From the NCBI GenBank assembly GCA_945859605.1, contig OX243811.1, positions 40,524,033-40,588,032 on the forward strand: a stretch of DNA of 64,000 bases, written 5' to 3'. The notes beneath the pieces are model-generated. The model was not told where the DNA came from, did not search any database, and worked only from the letters and a program-made list of their open reading frames with translations. Below, one piece after another: positions 51,401 to 63,333 of this stretch. This DNA comes from Lumbricus rubellus. Lineage: Eukaryota; Annelida; Clitellata; Crassiclitellata; Lumbricidae. Within the stretch, counting starts at the first letter, position 1. The number at the start of each line of letters is the position of its first letter. Both the position numbers and the translations under genes were made by a program.

Positions 51401-54400
51401 GTATTGGGTATGCGGTCAAATCCGCGCACAAAAAACCGCGTACACAAAACCGCGCACACGAAACTGCGCATTTCAAAACCGCGCATGTTCAACCCCGCAC
51501 ACACAAAACCGCGCACGGTCAAAACCGTGCACACAAAACCGCGCACGTTCAAAACCGTGCACACAAAACCACGCGCGTTCAAAACCGTGCACACAAAACC
51601 GCGTAGCCTACACAAAACCGCGCACACGAAACTGCGCATTTCAAAACCGCGCATGTTCAACACCGTGCACACAAACCCGCGCACGTTCAAAACCGTGCAC
51701 ACAAAACCGCGCACGTTCAAAACCGTGCACACAAAACCGCGCACGTTCAAAACCGCGCGCACAAAACCGCGCACGTTCAAAACCGCGCATTGAACGACAC
51801 AAGCCATTAATCACTTTCTGTGTCGTTATCGGTACTTCAATTGTTCAGCAACCATGCTTTTACTGCCGTGAGTCGTAATTAATTAATTTTTATTTACTTT
51901 CATGCTGAATTAAATGTTAATTAACTTTTATATTGCTGAAAAATAAGTGTTTGCCTAAACGAAAATGGGATTGATGAAGCCAACACTTGGCGCAAGTAGA
52001 AGCTGGATTAGTGGATATTAGCCTACTGTCCTGTAAATAGAAGCTGGATGAAACCGAGTCTTTGTTTTAATAGGGCTATATAAACCAGATGGATGAAATA
52101 CCTTTTGCCAAAAGCGAAATGGGTTTGACTAGAAAAGTGTATCCATAACTGGAAATTGGATTGGTGAAAAACTTCTTGGCTATAAGCTTACAGAAGCTTG
52201 GTGGATGAAAATGATTCTTCTTTAAATAGGAGTGGGCCTGTTGAAAATATTCTTGACTAAATAGGCGCTAGATTGAGACAAACAATTGTTATTTTAAAAG
52301 AAGTTGGACTGATGAAAAAAATAACTATTGGTGTATTGGAAGCTGTATTGATAAAAATAATTCATTCAACTGCCAATATCGAACTTCATCACAATCATCG
52401 GATGCGCGGTTATGATCGTGCGCGGGTATGATCTGCGCGGTTTTGAAATTCGCGGTTTTGTTTGCGCGATTTTGATAGTAAACCAATGTAATGCCTTGAT
52501 GAAAAACAGTGCTGCTGTCTTGACTATTTAAATATATAGCACGTATAAGATAATTAAGCTACATAGAGATAAAGGTTGATTGCTTAACTTGTGTGTTCAG
52601 CCAATCGTCTGGACTACTTTATTGTCGGCGTGAAGAACAGCACTGCTGCACCAGTTAGAGGATCCTATCCGTTTTGTGGCCAATATCCATCGAAGGCTGC
52701 GTCTTCTGCCAAGCATTGTCTCCAGTGCAGTTCAACCGTCGCATCTGGTCAACATGTCATCATCCAAGAACCAATCAACGGACCTGGTTATCTGACCATG
52801 TGCGAAGTTGAAGTTTATTATAAAGTAATCGGAAGTAGTAAGTATGATCGGATAACATTTAGAGCCTTTGTTTCTACCTGGAAGAATTCCAGTAGAAGAA
52901 TTCTGGTGTTTGGCTGCGAATTTAGCGGCGCCTAAGTTCGTTTTGTTTCCAGCATCACTTCTGTTAGGCCTACCTGTTGCTATCAGCATATATGGCTGCT
53001 AATTCTCAGTATGTCGGGTCATAACTTATAACATATCATCATAGAAAATCGATGTTATGAGGTTTTCATTCTTTTTATTGAAATTGATAATTTTTTGGCG
53101 ACTGTGTCAAATGCACAAAGAATCAACCGATGGTGCTCCTATGTGAATCCGAAATCAGTTCAATTTCCAGAAGGTCAATTCGTAACGCGACGAGTAATTT
53201 GAAACAAGAAACTTATATTTTGATAATGAAATGGTACAAGTGAATAAGCAGAACGGACAAACTCACACACGCACACTCACTCACACACGTAGAGCCGTTC
53301 CAAAAAGGAGATCCAGTAAGCAAAAATCTCTGTCCACCATTAACAACTGTGGTCCTTGACAAAGATAATTAATCAGATGACCTCTTTGAATAATCAGATG
53401 ACCTATTTGAAAAATCAAATGACCTCTTTGAATAATCAGATGACCTCTTTGAATAATCAGATGACCTCTTTGAATAATCCGATGACCTCTTTGAATAATC
53501 AGATGACCTCTTTGAATAATCAGATGACCTATTTGAAAAATCAAATGACCTCTTTGAATAATCCGATGACCTCTTTGAATAATCAGATGACCTCTTTGAA
53601 TAATCAGATGAACTATTTGAATGAGAGCGAATTGTCAGTACGACAACTTGACAGATTTAAAGGTGCTATTCATTCATTCATTCATTCATTCATTCATTCA
53701 TTCATTCATTCATAATTTATGCTGATATTCATTCAGATAATTTACATAGTCCATCTCCAGGATACCTTCTCCAGGAGCTCCCAGCCGAACTCCGGTTATT
53801 TCTAAGAGTCTTGTTTCTTCCCCACCGCTTAATGTACTCAGACCCGGGTCATAACCACTGCCCGAATACATCGCAGTTGAACGAACATTTTGAAGAAGTA
53901 TAATCTCTTGGCCCACATGGTCTACAAACGAATATAAGTAAATTGAATATATGATCACACCAGCTTTGACAGTCGACAACTCGACATACTTCTAGACAGC
54001 ATGGCGATCATAAAATAGTATTTATCTACATCCGACGAAAGCTCATCTCCTCCTCATGCATGCAACGAAGCGGAAAATAATAGGTCAAGCGAGGACAGGG
54101 CATCAACCCTAAAGACAGCGGCGACTCGTTGGAGTTTCGGTCGGATTCCACTTGAGCGTAGTCAACGTTGAAAGGGTATTGGGTGGGGCTAGAGCTGGAA
54201 AATCGCTCCAATTAACTGGAAAAGTTAGTCTTCGCTCTCGATATAAGTTAAGGGATGTATACTTTTTATAAATTAGGAGCTGCGATTGCAATATCCAATG
54301 GTAGAGTACTTGAACTAATGTGTTAAAAATCTGATTTAGAGGTGTTATGGGAGAGACGCAATAACCAGCGACTGATGACAAACTCAACAACAACTCTAAG

Positions 54401-54581
54401 CAAACGTTCCATCATGCAATGCATCGGTGAATGCAAACACACGCCAGACTGCGATTCAGTCAAATGGTTCCAGCTGGAAAAGCGATGCGAGCTGAACCTC
54501 TTGTTCCCCAATTCCACCCGATGTGACCTCATCGATGACGCTGAGGGATGGATTCGTTGGACGCAGATCGACGAATTCTGA
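48360..54581 (+). CDS. Lectin gene 3: FTP-PAN protein, 4 exons
   Basis: Exons are 48360-48423, 50178-50408, 52601-52837 and 54340-54581. The spliced frame is 774 nt, 257 residues, with no stop and all introns phase 1. The leader (ILTVIFLVTAN) is followed by the FTP domain (LHRP-like LYRPANQSS, SAGRAVDGNYN, CSHTAD, WWMVDLG, VVITNRDID, NRLDYFIVGV) and the PAN domain (CIGECKHTPDC, CELN, RCDL). Glu in the ERLDYF motif of genes 1 and 2 is Asn here, next to a candidate sugar-contacting Arg, so binding might differ. Insertions in intron 1 are a SINE and an hAT MITE. The gene ends 1.3 kb from the end of the oppositely oriented gene 4. Confidence 0.8.
48697..48905 (-). repeat. SINE, minus orientation, with micro-insertions
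   Basis: GCGCCCCTTCAAGG tail through to a worn A/B box region. Compared with the 1221-1447 copy it carries TAGGCTA words at about 48810, 48886 and 48902 that the other copy lacks. Confidence 0.75.
49444..49739. mobile_element. hAT MITE, 296 bp
   Basis: The ends CAGGGCTGTACTCAA and TTGAGTACAGCCCTG are a perfect 15-bp inverted repeat. The flanking 8-mers GCAGGAAG (49436-49443) and GCCGGAAG (49740-49747) match at 7 of 8. Unit 2 has the undisturbed SINE sequence GGGGCCGGAAGGG at 14138. Non-coding. Confidence 0.9.
49741..49895 (+). repeat. SINE, plus orientation, split by the hAT MITE
   Basis: Paralogue of 14138-14310, ending in GCGCAAGTGCCCG. Its tail then joins a single TA and the TACA repeat, giving the empty site for the mariner of unit 2. 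Confidence 0.8.
49900..50036. repeat. (TACA)n microsatellite
   Basis: ACAT/TACA repeat before exon 2 of gene 3. Same position as the longer tract in unit 2. Confidence 0.95.
50178..50408 (+). CDS. Gene 3 exon 2: first half of the FTP domain
   Basis: 231 nt, acceptor GATCGCAG, donor GTAAGAATT. Landmarks as in gene 2, with the W-A-G-R-C-S-A-G-R variant. Confidence 0.85.
50410..51400. other. Intron 2 of gene 3, left part
   Basis: Matches intron 2 of gene 1 (5040-5930), including AGACAGACAG repeats and the CCGTCCAGACTCT segment. No coding sequence. Confidence 0.6.
51421..51800. repeat. 29-bp CpG-rich minisatellite
   Basis: About thirteen units alternating AAAACCGCGCACGTTC and AAAACCGTGCACAC. 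CGCG and GTGCAC cores are spaced by AAAA/CAAAA. Both strands stay open by chance. Confidence 0.92.
51955..52350. repeat. Degenerate ~55-bp repeat, GAAGCTGGATTGATGAAAA family
   Basis: Recurring AAATAGAAGCTGGATTGATG words every 50-60 bp, in intron 2 of gene 3. The family also occurs at 55155-55520 and singly near 8535, 35540 and 35745. Confidence 0.7.
52601..52837 (+). CDS. Gene 3 exon 3: second half of the FTP domain
   Basis: 237 nt, acceptor TGTTCAG, donor GTAAGTATG. Contains NRLDYFIVGV, CGQYPSK, QEPINGPGY and MCEVEVY. Confidence 0.85.
53380..53625 (+). repeat. 21-bp minisatellite in intron 3 of gene 3
   Basis: About eleven units of TTTGAATAATCAGATGACCTC, followed by an ATTC repeat (53668-53712). 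Confidence 0.9.
54340..54581 (+). CDS. Gene 3 exon 4: PAN/apple domain and stop
   Basis: 242 nt, acceptor GATTTAG, ending in IDEF-stop. Cys pattern unchanged from gene 1. Confidence 0.85.
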
Positions 54582-55880
54582 GTTCTACGACATCAACTTT
54601 ATTTTTCACGTAAATAAATTTTATCAGTTTATAATTCTGCGCCTCGCCACAAATAGTGAAACATGAAAATAATGCAAAGATGTTGAATATGATAAAGAGA
54701 AACTAGACCCAAGAGATTGAATAAATAAATAAATAAATAAATTAATTAATCAATAGGTGACAAAGTCGTAAGATTTCCACAGGTAATCCGATGGCAATTA
54801 CAGTCGATGGCTGCTGCTTCTCGTTATAAATATCTGCATGCGCATCAAATTTCAACTCATCGTCAACGTGGCAAAAGTGATTACAAGTTTCTAATGTAAT
54901 CTTTGTCATTCAATTTTACATCTAATTACGAGTTTCTTTCTTACGCGGCCTGTTTATAGCCTACATAAAACAGTGAGCAAAATGTATCGCCTTAAGCGAT
55001 TTAGTGATTGAATTTTTGATTCTGGCTTTGTTGAATCACAGAATCACATAGTAGAAAATGAACAGTGCCAAACATAGATAGGCCTATCTATTCATATCGA
55101 GATCGAATTGTAGGCTACTTTGCGTGGCTAAATCACCTTGTATTGCCAATTTAAGATGGAAGCTGGACTGACGAAAATAATTGTTTGAAGTTAGATTGAT
55201 GAAACAAATTTTTTATTTAAAGAGAAGTTGGATTGATGAAAACATTAGGCATAATTATCGTTTCCGTAAGTAGAAGCCTGATTGACGAAACTAAGTCTTC
55301 ACTTCAATAGAAGCTGGATCAATAAAGTTCCTTACCTGCATGTAGGCTAAATAGAGGTGGGTTTGGCGGGAGAATTTGAATTTCCTTTGTAAATGGAAGT
55401 TGAATTGATGAAAAAAAACTTGGTTAAATAGATATTGAATTGATGGCAACAATTCTTACTTAACATAATTTAGATTGGTGAAAATTTTCTATGATCAAAT
55501 AGGAGCTGGATTGATGAAGGTCGTCGTGGATCGAATGCTTACTTACCAAAGTCAGGAACGGCATCGAAGACATTGTACTAATTTAACAACGCAGATTCTA
55601 GTCTAATCTATATCGGTTTAACTCATTTGTACGTAGCCTCGTAGGGCCTTATAACCGCAAAACAATAACGCGCTCGACAGTGCAAATCAGTATATTAATG
55701 TGCCTATGTTAGTTATCTGTGTAATCTTGTAGTAAAAATATATCGAATGTTTCATTGTAAAAGATTTGTGGGCTATGCACAGAAAAACATTAATAAAATT
55801 GTGAAAGTTCTACGACGTGCAACTACGTAGGCCTAGGTCTAATCAGTTATTATTTATACAGACAGGGAAATGTTTCCCGC
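54582..55880. repeat. Region between genes 3 and 4
   Basis: 54582-55150 is 3' flank shared with unit 1. 55155-55520 carries the degenerate GAAGCTGGATTGATGAAAA repeat family. No further gene. Confidence 0.6.
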
Positions 55881-55882
55881 AA

Positions 55883-56124
55883 TTAAATGAACTCGTAGAT
55901 CTGGAACCACCAGCTCCATCCTGTCGTGCTAATTAGGTCGCACTCTGTGACCCCGCGCGGAACGAAATTCAACTCGCACATGTTGTCCACTGAGTGATAG
56001 TTGATCGAGTCACAACCAGCGACCTGCTTGCATTCTTTGATGCAGTGCATTGCAGTGTCTATCCATCTGACTCTAGATCCATTTGTTACCATTCGCTCGT
56101 CCCTCTGTCGCCTCCAACGATTCG
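55883..56124 (-). CDS. Gene 4 PAN exon and stop
   Basis: 242 nt, the same length as in genes 2 and 3 despite low identity. Acceptor TAATTTAG, stop TAA. Confidence 0.8.
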
Positions 56125-58417
56125 CTAAATTAATAATAATTAAACTAATTAATAAGATAGTAATTATGAGAAGCACGTTAGAAAATTTTGGAATGCGTCA
56201 GTATGATATTTGCAAAATATATTTTAGTCGAGGCATCTGTCACTATAATTGTAGGCCATGATCGTAATCGCAAAACAACTCGTAGCTTCTGCAGCGCCCA
56301 TAGAAACGAAGTCGCGAGAACCAGCGTATTCATAACAGAGGCTCAATAAAAAAATATTGATAGACAGAAGTCGAAAACCGGAGAGTCAGACAGGCAGACA
56401 GCGAGCCAGGAATCTAGGGTGAATTATGTTTAGAGTTGAAACGACGTGGCTGGACAGGTAAAGGGAAGTGGACTAGTGCACGGAGGAATCAGGATAGGAC
56501 CTGTGAAAAACAATGTTTTCAATTTCAATTGAAAGACCTACTATTAATTATTCGTGCTCAGACTTTTATCTGGAAGCTTTACTTTTTCTGCCAGGTGTCT
56601 TAAAACTTTTCTTTTTCCAGGAGTTCTTCGCATTGGGAGCGCCTCTGATCAGGTTGTACTGTCAGAGGCGCTTTATAAGTAAAAAAATAGAATAGAACAG
56701 AATAGTAAGAGAAGATCAATCAGGCCTATTTCAGTTGAATAAAGCGATCGAATAAGATACGTTATTAAAAGATAACAAGTTAAAAGAAAAGAAAAGATAA
56801 AGGCAGACGAAGGTAGAGAAGAATACACAGGACAGGACGTGAATACGATAAGACTAAAAAATAAATCAGATAGGATAAAGTAAGATAAAGTTGGGTCAGG
56901 TATGAAAAGGCAAGTTAAGATGGGTCAAGGCCTATAGGGCCTACCAATTGAAGATCTTCGCCGCCCTACAATCTCAGGTGCACATCAGACTAAACTAAGA
57001 CGAGGAGTGATCAGTAAGGTAAGACGAAATAATGTGAATTAGGGTCATGAATCGGGTAGGGTAGAGTATGGTAAACTTGTGCACATCTTTAGAGCTTAGC
57101 TTAGGCTAAGTGAAGGAGACCCAAACAGTCTCTAATTAATTATTTTCTCCAAACCTACATTTTCGAACTTCTCCGGCGAAGACTTGAACTTCACACATTG
57201 CGAAGGAACCACCACCATCGCTCGGCTGCTGGACGATGACGTACCGACCGGACACACTGCTTGCGTCACAGGTGACACTATGGTTGCCACCTGCAACGGC
57301 CGGTTTTGGATACTGGCCACAAAGGACATAGCATCCTCTCACCGGTGCAGAGCTACTGTTCGAGATTCCCACGATGAAGTAGTCCATACGATATTCTTAA
57401 TACAATTTACAATGCATCTACGTGTACGTATTTTTATTTTAGGCCTATATGTATCTTGCATAAAAAATTAAAAGTTAAAAAATCTAAATTTTTCTGGAGG
57501 CATGAGCCCATTTAAATTTTGCAAGGCACATTGCTCGATTGTGCATGGCTCACATCTGTTATTGGTTATTGATGAGAAATAATATATTATTGCATGAGCA
57601 ACTGCGTTGATAATTATTTATCATTGCAGAAACCATCCACTCACATGAACTGAATTCCGGTCGTTGATAATTATAATGTACTTCGTGATCTACATTTCAA
57701 TAATACTATTGAAGCACAATTTTTGCTTGACAAACTTTTGTTTTGTATAGATTGAAAAGCGCTTTTGACACGGCATCGCAGCAAGCACCTTTAATATGAA
57801 TGCATGATACGCTATAAAGAGAAGTCAGCAAGACAACACAATATTTATTAGCTATGGGGCTCGGTTGCGGGTTCGAATCCACCTCAAGCCGCCGCGTAGG
57901 GACCCTGAGCAAGTAGGCCCTATGCTTCACTCGCAATTGCTCAGCGCTTCGGCATGAAACTCTGATTCAGTGTCAGCGCTGTAGTCGGGAGAGCCTCAGA
58001 GTAGCAATCTTGAAGGGGCACTACTACAAGTGCTCATACATAATTACATAAATGCATGCCTACACACCCACAAGTGTTTAGATTACTATTACTTTTAGAT
58101 TCTAGTCATCTAGTGTACTGTACTATACAAATTATATTAAATTTGTGGCTTAGTGCGTAAAATTGGTTTCTTACCATAGACATCGCTTCTACTAGTTACA
58201 ACAACGTGACTGATGTACAAGGGATTCCCAAGGTCCACCATCCACCAGTTCGGTCCTCCTGGAGGGTCGTTTGTATGAGAGCAGGATTCGGCGGCCATTT
58301 TAGTGCTGAAATCGCCGTCGACTGAGTGATTCGACCAGCAGATTCCCGCTACTTGGTCTATGTAGGTTGAACTTTGGGTCGTAGGACGACCCAGTGCAAC
58401 ATTAACATCAGCCTTCA
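55883..58417 (-). CDS. Lectin gene 4: diverged FTP-PAN protein, first exon not found
   Basis: Exons on the minus strand are 58417-58175, 57395-57159 and 56124-55883, again all phase 1 with GT..AG ends. The FTP half-domains read NVALGRPTTQSS, HSVDGDFS, CSHTND, WWMVDLG, VVTSRSD, then MDYFIVGI, CGQYPKPAV and MCEVQVF. The PAN exon has CIKECKQVAGCDSIN, CELN and ECDL, ending in YEFI-stop. It keeps the RxD motif typical of F-type lectins (RSD) where genes 1-3 have RD, and its first FTP exon is four codons longer. A signal exon must lie upstream (higher coordinates), but none with matching phase was found within about 2 kb. It is clearly an older paralogue, inverted relative to genes 1-3. Confidence 0.75.
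56628..56700 (+). repeat. LINE tail fragment
   Basis: GGGAGCGCCTCTGA...AGAGGCGCTTTATAAGT and an AGAATAGA repeat, in intron 3 of gene 4. Confidence 0.65.
57159..57395 (-). CDS. Gene 4 FTP exon, second half
   Basis: 237 nt as in the other paralogues. Acceptor GTATTAAG, donor GTAGGT. Confidence 0.8.
57853..58050 (+). repeat. SINE, plus orientation
   Basis: Clear B box (GGGTTCGAATCC) and body, tail GGGAGAGCCTCAGAGTAG...GGGGCACTACTAC. It contains AAGTAGGCCCTATGC where the consensus has AAGTCC, another TA-GGCCC-TA insertion. It lies in intron 2 of gene 4, within its first 300 bases downstream of the FTP exon. Confidence 0.85.
58175..58417 (-). CDS. Gene 4 FTP exon, first half
   Basis: 243 nt, acceptor CATGCAG, donor GTAAGAAAC. 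Encodes KADVNVALGRP through SRSDVY. Confidence 0.8.
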
Positions 58418-58480
58418 CTGCATGCGAAGCAATAAAGCAAATGGAAATTTGTGTTACAACGCGTCGTCATGAGAGGCTAG

Positions 58481-58838
58481 CAGTGGTTCCAGTTTAACGA
58501 CCATGGGGGAGTTTGGCTTCCGTTCTTGGGGTTGGGGGGCTTCAAACTTGCAATGGGCTTTGGTCGGGGCGGAGACTTAGTTCAGATCGAGCGGCGCCGA
58601 ACAAATATTTTTCTCTGCCCAAAAAAGTTGATGACCTTTTTTAGTCATTTGATTTACAAGTTTCGTGAAAAGAGCTATTTTTCCCGAATAGCCTATATTT
58701 TCGAGTCTAGGCCTTCTGGAGGGGGAGAGGGGCTAACCCGGTAAAAATACCAATTTTCATGGTGAAAAACTGACTTTGGGCCTTCTTGGGGGGGGGGGGG
58801 GTGCTTAGCTCCCTAGCCTCTGATAAACTCCGCTCATG
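58481..58838. mobile_element. Possible degraded hAT-type MITE
   Basis: Begins CAGTGGTTCCAGTTTA and ends TAAACTCCGCTCATG, imperfect inverted ends, with G-rich inner flanks and the GATGACCTTTTTTAGTCAT motif shared with 14748-14943 and 49444-49739. A CAGTGGCGGAGTTTA sequence at 58924 may be another family end. No clean target duplication was found. Confidence 0.4.
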
Positions 58839-58839
58839 T

Positions 58840-60690
58840 TAACGACACTATGTGATAGCAAAGGTCATTGGCGTCGCCCTCCTCCTTTGTCCAGACTTGG
58901 GACTGGCACTGGTAGGGTGCAACCAGTGGCGGAGTTTAGGAGAGGTTAACAACTAACCATGCAGTCAATTTAGACTAAAGAAGTTGGTCGGAAGTTGAAC
59001 CGCGCGTAGTTTGATTTAAAATGTGCGCTTAAGCACGAGTTAAGCGTAACATAAATTTTTAAAATCTGACCCATATTAATTCTCAATTTTGATTGTTCCG
59101 AAAACGTCGAAGCGGAAACGCTTCACATGATTATATCGTTGGAGTTGAACAACACAGATTTTAATTTTTATTATTTTTATGTGCGCTTGTGTCATCAACT
59201 TGCATAGGCCTACCTTCACTTAAATTATGACATAACCTAATCCTTAAGTATGAATTCACATGAAGCACCATCGTCAGAATCCTTTTAAATAGGCCTATAT
59301 TTTTCCTAAAGGTGGTAGATAAGTCATTATAATTAGAAACGGGTATAATTATCTATAAAAATACGCAGATTTATATATTTGTATGCAAGCTTTCATACAT
59401 TAATAAATACATACAGTACGCACAGGCATTCATGCTTAAATAAATGCATATTAATTTTATATGCACGCATCGCTTGTTGCTGTCTAACGACAATGTGTCA
59501 CAGCAAAGATGAGTATAGTGTCGGCCTCCTCCTTTCTCCAGGCTTGGGACTGGCACTGCCAGAGTATACGAGCAGTCGCATAATATTATTGCATGCACGC
59601 ATATTTACTCACATGCACTCATGCATACGTAGGCATAGGCTACATACGCTCATGCGCGCATACATGTGAAAAACAATTAAGAACCTTCAATATTTGAAAA
59701 TGTCTGTAGAAAGATCCAGATGTATAGGGTGCACTGTTTGAGATCGTCTCGTGAACTCATATCTGCGGATTTGTTATCTGCTGAAAGGTAATGAAAACAG
59801 TCTTTAGTATGCTATATACCACTGGAACTGAGCTTCTGTGATGCTAGCGGCAACTAAAATAACAGTCAGGTGAATAAGAAACACATCTGTTGCATTGAAT
59901 CCTCTTAATTTGTAATGCACTTTGATGAGGTCCCCTATATCTGAACATGCTTGTATTACCCACTGGATGGGAACTTGTTTTCTTATAGAAAGCTTTTTTA
60001 ACTTCACAATTTGGATTGAAATCTCCTGCAGTAAGCTTATCAAATGAATTATTGTTTATCTTCGGCAAAACTTTAATGGTAGGGTCTACACTGAAGCTCA
60101 CAATTAATTATCGGTTAATAAGCGAATTTGTAAGAAAAAGCCTAAATCTACCAGCTCTTACAGATTTAATCAGACAACAAAATGACAAATAGGCTACGGT
60201 CAGCCACAGTAGCGCTTTTGCTCCGTCCTATAGACTATAGGCCTACTGGCGTTTCTGGTCAACCCTATACCACTTGTTGTAGCACTCTGAGCAGGACTGG
60301 TGTCCAGCGTTCGGTGCTGAAGTAAGCGCTTAGTTGGTCAAAACTTCGACTCAAAAGGGATGTTGCTTAAGAGTATAACCCAAAGGTAGTCCGAGTCGAG
60401 TTACCAGAGGGTCAGAGGGGCGGACCAGCTACTAACTAAGGCGGGTGTCGTCTGGGTCTAGAATTGGAAGGTGTAAGATCGAAGGATGAAAGAATACTCT
60501 GCACATCGTGTTGCTTCGTACCTGAATGCCGTACAACAGATTCCAGCTAAACATCTGAAGCATCCGTTTCTCTACTGCGGTAACCTTGAGAAAGTGATCG
60601 TGTGCTGAAGACTTCGTGTTGAGAATTATAATTATATGCCTCAAATGTCATTTACAACGTTTATCCAACAGATAAACTTTGTAAATGCAA
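58840..60690. other. Intergenic upstream of gene 4, nothing firm
   Basis: 58857-58920 and 59505-59570 share TCCAG(A/G)CTTGGGACTGGCACT. A hydrophobic minus-strand stretch near 59900-59830 looks signal-like (IHLTVILVAASIT) but lacks an ATG in frame and has the wrong splice phase for gene 4. Confidence 0.4.
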
Positions 60691-60700
60691 ACGTTGTAGA

Positions 60701-60734
60701 TAAGCCTGTTTGATCCACAGACCAAACAGGCTTA
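60701..60734. repeat. 12-bp hairpin TAAGCCTGTTTG
   Basis: Perfect stem 60701-60712 / 60723-60734 with a 10-nt loop, next to a second short inverted pair (AACGTTTATCC region). No function assigned. Confidence 0.8.
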
Positions 60735-60739
60735 CGAAA

Positions 60740-62395
60740 TTGAACCTATAGTCAGTTGAAGCTCTTCGACTATAATTCTACCTCTCTGTACGCACGTCAC
60801 GAATGTGTCAGTTATATAGTCGATGACAGGAGATTGACTTCAATGAGCGCTTATAAGATGTTCGTGATGCATCAATTGGTGAATCTAGATGCCCATCTCG
60901 TGAATAGGTTGCTAGAGAGTAAATGAGACAGAGATGGTTGACAACAATGCTGCACATTAGCCGTCTGCCATCAACAAAAAGGATCGGTCAATTGCTAGAG
61001 GGTCGAAATTTCTGCCAGCTGTGATTGTACTGAACGGAATGCTTAAAAACAGAATGTAGGTCTACATCGTTAAAAATCGGACGACGTCGCTAAGTAGGCC
61101 TAGCTTTACTACTACATGGCAATTATAGCGATCGATTATTTTCGGTTCATCAAGTCTGTTTTAATGGTAAAAGAAAAAAGGTTTCCACGAATAGCATATT
61201 ATAGGCTTATAATCCCTATCATATAAGATTATTGACCATTTGTAGTGGACCTGAAATACACACGTTATCAAGAAAAAGCTTTTAGACAAATTTGAATGAT
61301 CGTAGTTGACTTATAGAAATTCAAACGAACAAAAAGCTTCTGTTTTTTTTGCTAAATAAAAATTCCTAGTTTCCCACTAACGTTTCTTTGCAATGACTCC
61401 ACATTCTGTAGGCCTATCCTATGTGATAAATTTCACAAACTAACGAATAGGCATTGATGACTTTTTGGAGAAAAAAAGCAAAACAAACTTGCTTTTACAT
61501 TTCATACTCTAATAAAGTGTTGCATGTAACCGATGGTTCGAGCGATTTGTCAAAAGAATTTGTCCATAAAAATCGAATGAACAATTGTTGTTGGCCAAAC
61601 ACAAACACAGCATAGACATAAGGACAATATTTTGAATCCAAATTGTTAGCTTTCGTATTTGTGTCATTTCGTCTTTCCTCCTCTTTCTCTCGTATCAAAA
61701 CAACTACCTTTTCTCTCGGGGTTGCACGCACTGGGATGGCTTCTGAAAGGTTCTTGCTGCTAGAAGCGCTTTATAAATGGTCAGATTCAACACAATACAA
61801 TACTTAAAATAATGTGTTAACCGAACCTTTGACATAATTATTAGGCCTATCATAACAAAGGAAAATTTCAATACCTGTACTCAGGCTTAAGCTGTCTTCA
61901 TCCGGACAGTCAATGCTACAATAGTCGGTGGTCGTTACTTAGCGACTATCGACTGATGATGACGTCTTAGTTTAATGGACGTGCTGCTAGCCAATTGCAC
62001 GGCGGGTCAGGCTATAAGACGACGAGGAAATTCGATGAAACAATTGAAATGGCCTGCCGAGTAAATAGGCCTAACGGTTGAATCCACCCTCTTATAGAAT
62101 ATTGCTCTAGTTTCATTTCCTCTTCAGACTTTGACCTAGCACTAGGCACTGTAGGCAGGCTATTTATAAAGCATGCAGCAATGCTGTAGGCACACTAATA
62201 AAAATTCAACTATTTAGAAAGCATTTGGCCTAGCAACGCGTGTGACTCAATTTTAAACTGGTATGACATAATTATTAATAGACTATAATATTATATTTTC
62301 ACAGCTGATGTCAGTGTGATACACTGTGCCTAGTTGCTGCAAGATAAATGCAGGTATAAAGACCATAGTTAATCAACATTAGCAATAGTTTGTAA
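60740..62395. other. Intergenic, nothing recognised
   Basis: Only a possible LINE-type tail at 61735-61790 (CTTCTGAAAGG...AGAAGCGCTTTATAAATGG) stands out. No exon-like frame. Confidence 0.4.
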
Positions 62396-62399
62396 ACAG

Positions 62400-63031
62400 A
62401 GCCTTTTAAACTTTTTTCTTGAAGGTACATACACTATTTACCCTCTTCACATCATCTGACAGAGAATTCCATAAACGAGGACCTAGAATTCGGAAGCTAT
62501 TAAAGCGACAGGAGGTACGGGCAAAAGAAACAACATAATTACTCGAACCACGAGTATTAAACGAGTGAAATTGAGACACAGTCATAAAATAATTTTTAAA
62601 TATTGGGGGTAAGAGATTAATTCCAAATTTGTACATAAGGGCGACAATAGACAAATAGCACAGGTCATAAATTTTGAGAATATTAAGTTTACTTAGAATA
62701 AAGGGTTGGAATGGGCTAAATAGGGAGAGTGCGAAATGACACAACATGCCGCTTTTTGAAGCTTTAGAATTCGGTCTAAGTTGCAGGTTCTGTAAGGAGA
62801 AGCCCAAACAACACAACAGTAATTAATATACGGTTCTAGTAAGGTATGGTATAAAAGCTTCAATTTTTCAGTAGGTAGCACATGCCCGACCTCACGTAAA
62901 ATGCCCAAAACCTTGAACACTTTGTTGGTGACCATGTCTACATGTTTATTCCATTTGAGAATTTCAGTAATAATAACACCAAGAAATTTGGTTTCACGTA
63001 CACGGGGGAGATGCACATCATTTACACCCAA
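62400..63031 (-). pseudogene. LINE reverse-transcriptase C-terminal region with a frameshift
   Basis: The minus strand reads ETKFLGVIITEILKWNKHV, LLYHTLLEPYINYCCVVWA and LQKAACCVISHSPY (thumb region of Jockey/RTE-like RT). After a frameshift near 62700 it continues with LYKFGINLLPPIF and FRILGPRLWNSLSDDVK. It is 5'-truncated and dead. It ends near the FKKKV tail at 62406. Confidence 0.85.
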
Positions 63032-63333
63032 TTATGTCGAAATCAGATTATATAGTATTTTAGCTACGTTGGCAATTTCCGTAACCTTCCTAACGCCGTT
63101 GCTTGTAGGTATCAATTACAGGGACAACTAGCGTTGGTAGACAAATACAATAACTGCCAATCAAGAAACTTGCGAAGATTATAATTACTTAAAGGCGTGA
63201 ACTGACTTCAAAGAAATGAACTTAAACTTGGATGTGAAGGTTGCTTTCTAGACTGCAGAGAGAATGTATGAAGCAGAAAGCAGCCTTCTTCCAGGGTGTT
63301 AGAGGCGTTGAGCAACCGACGAAATAACCGACA

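Larger units (their letters stand above)
39050..55520 (+). repeat. Segmental duplication unit 3 (lectin gene 3)
   Basis: 39050-39126 matches unit 1 at 2690-2735. The match resumes at 45571 after the LTR element and again at about 46690 after a mariner, and runs through the gene to about 55150. It supplies empty sites for unit 2 insertions, and unit 1 supplies empty sites for its own. Confidence 0.8.

Noticed and set aside
59804..60043. Signal exon of gene 4 (hydrophobic minus-strand stretch)
   Set aside because: No in-frame ATG close to the hydrophobic run, and the only nearby GT leaves the wrong phase for the phase-1 acceptor at 58417.
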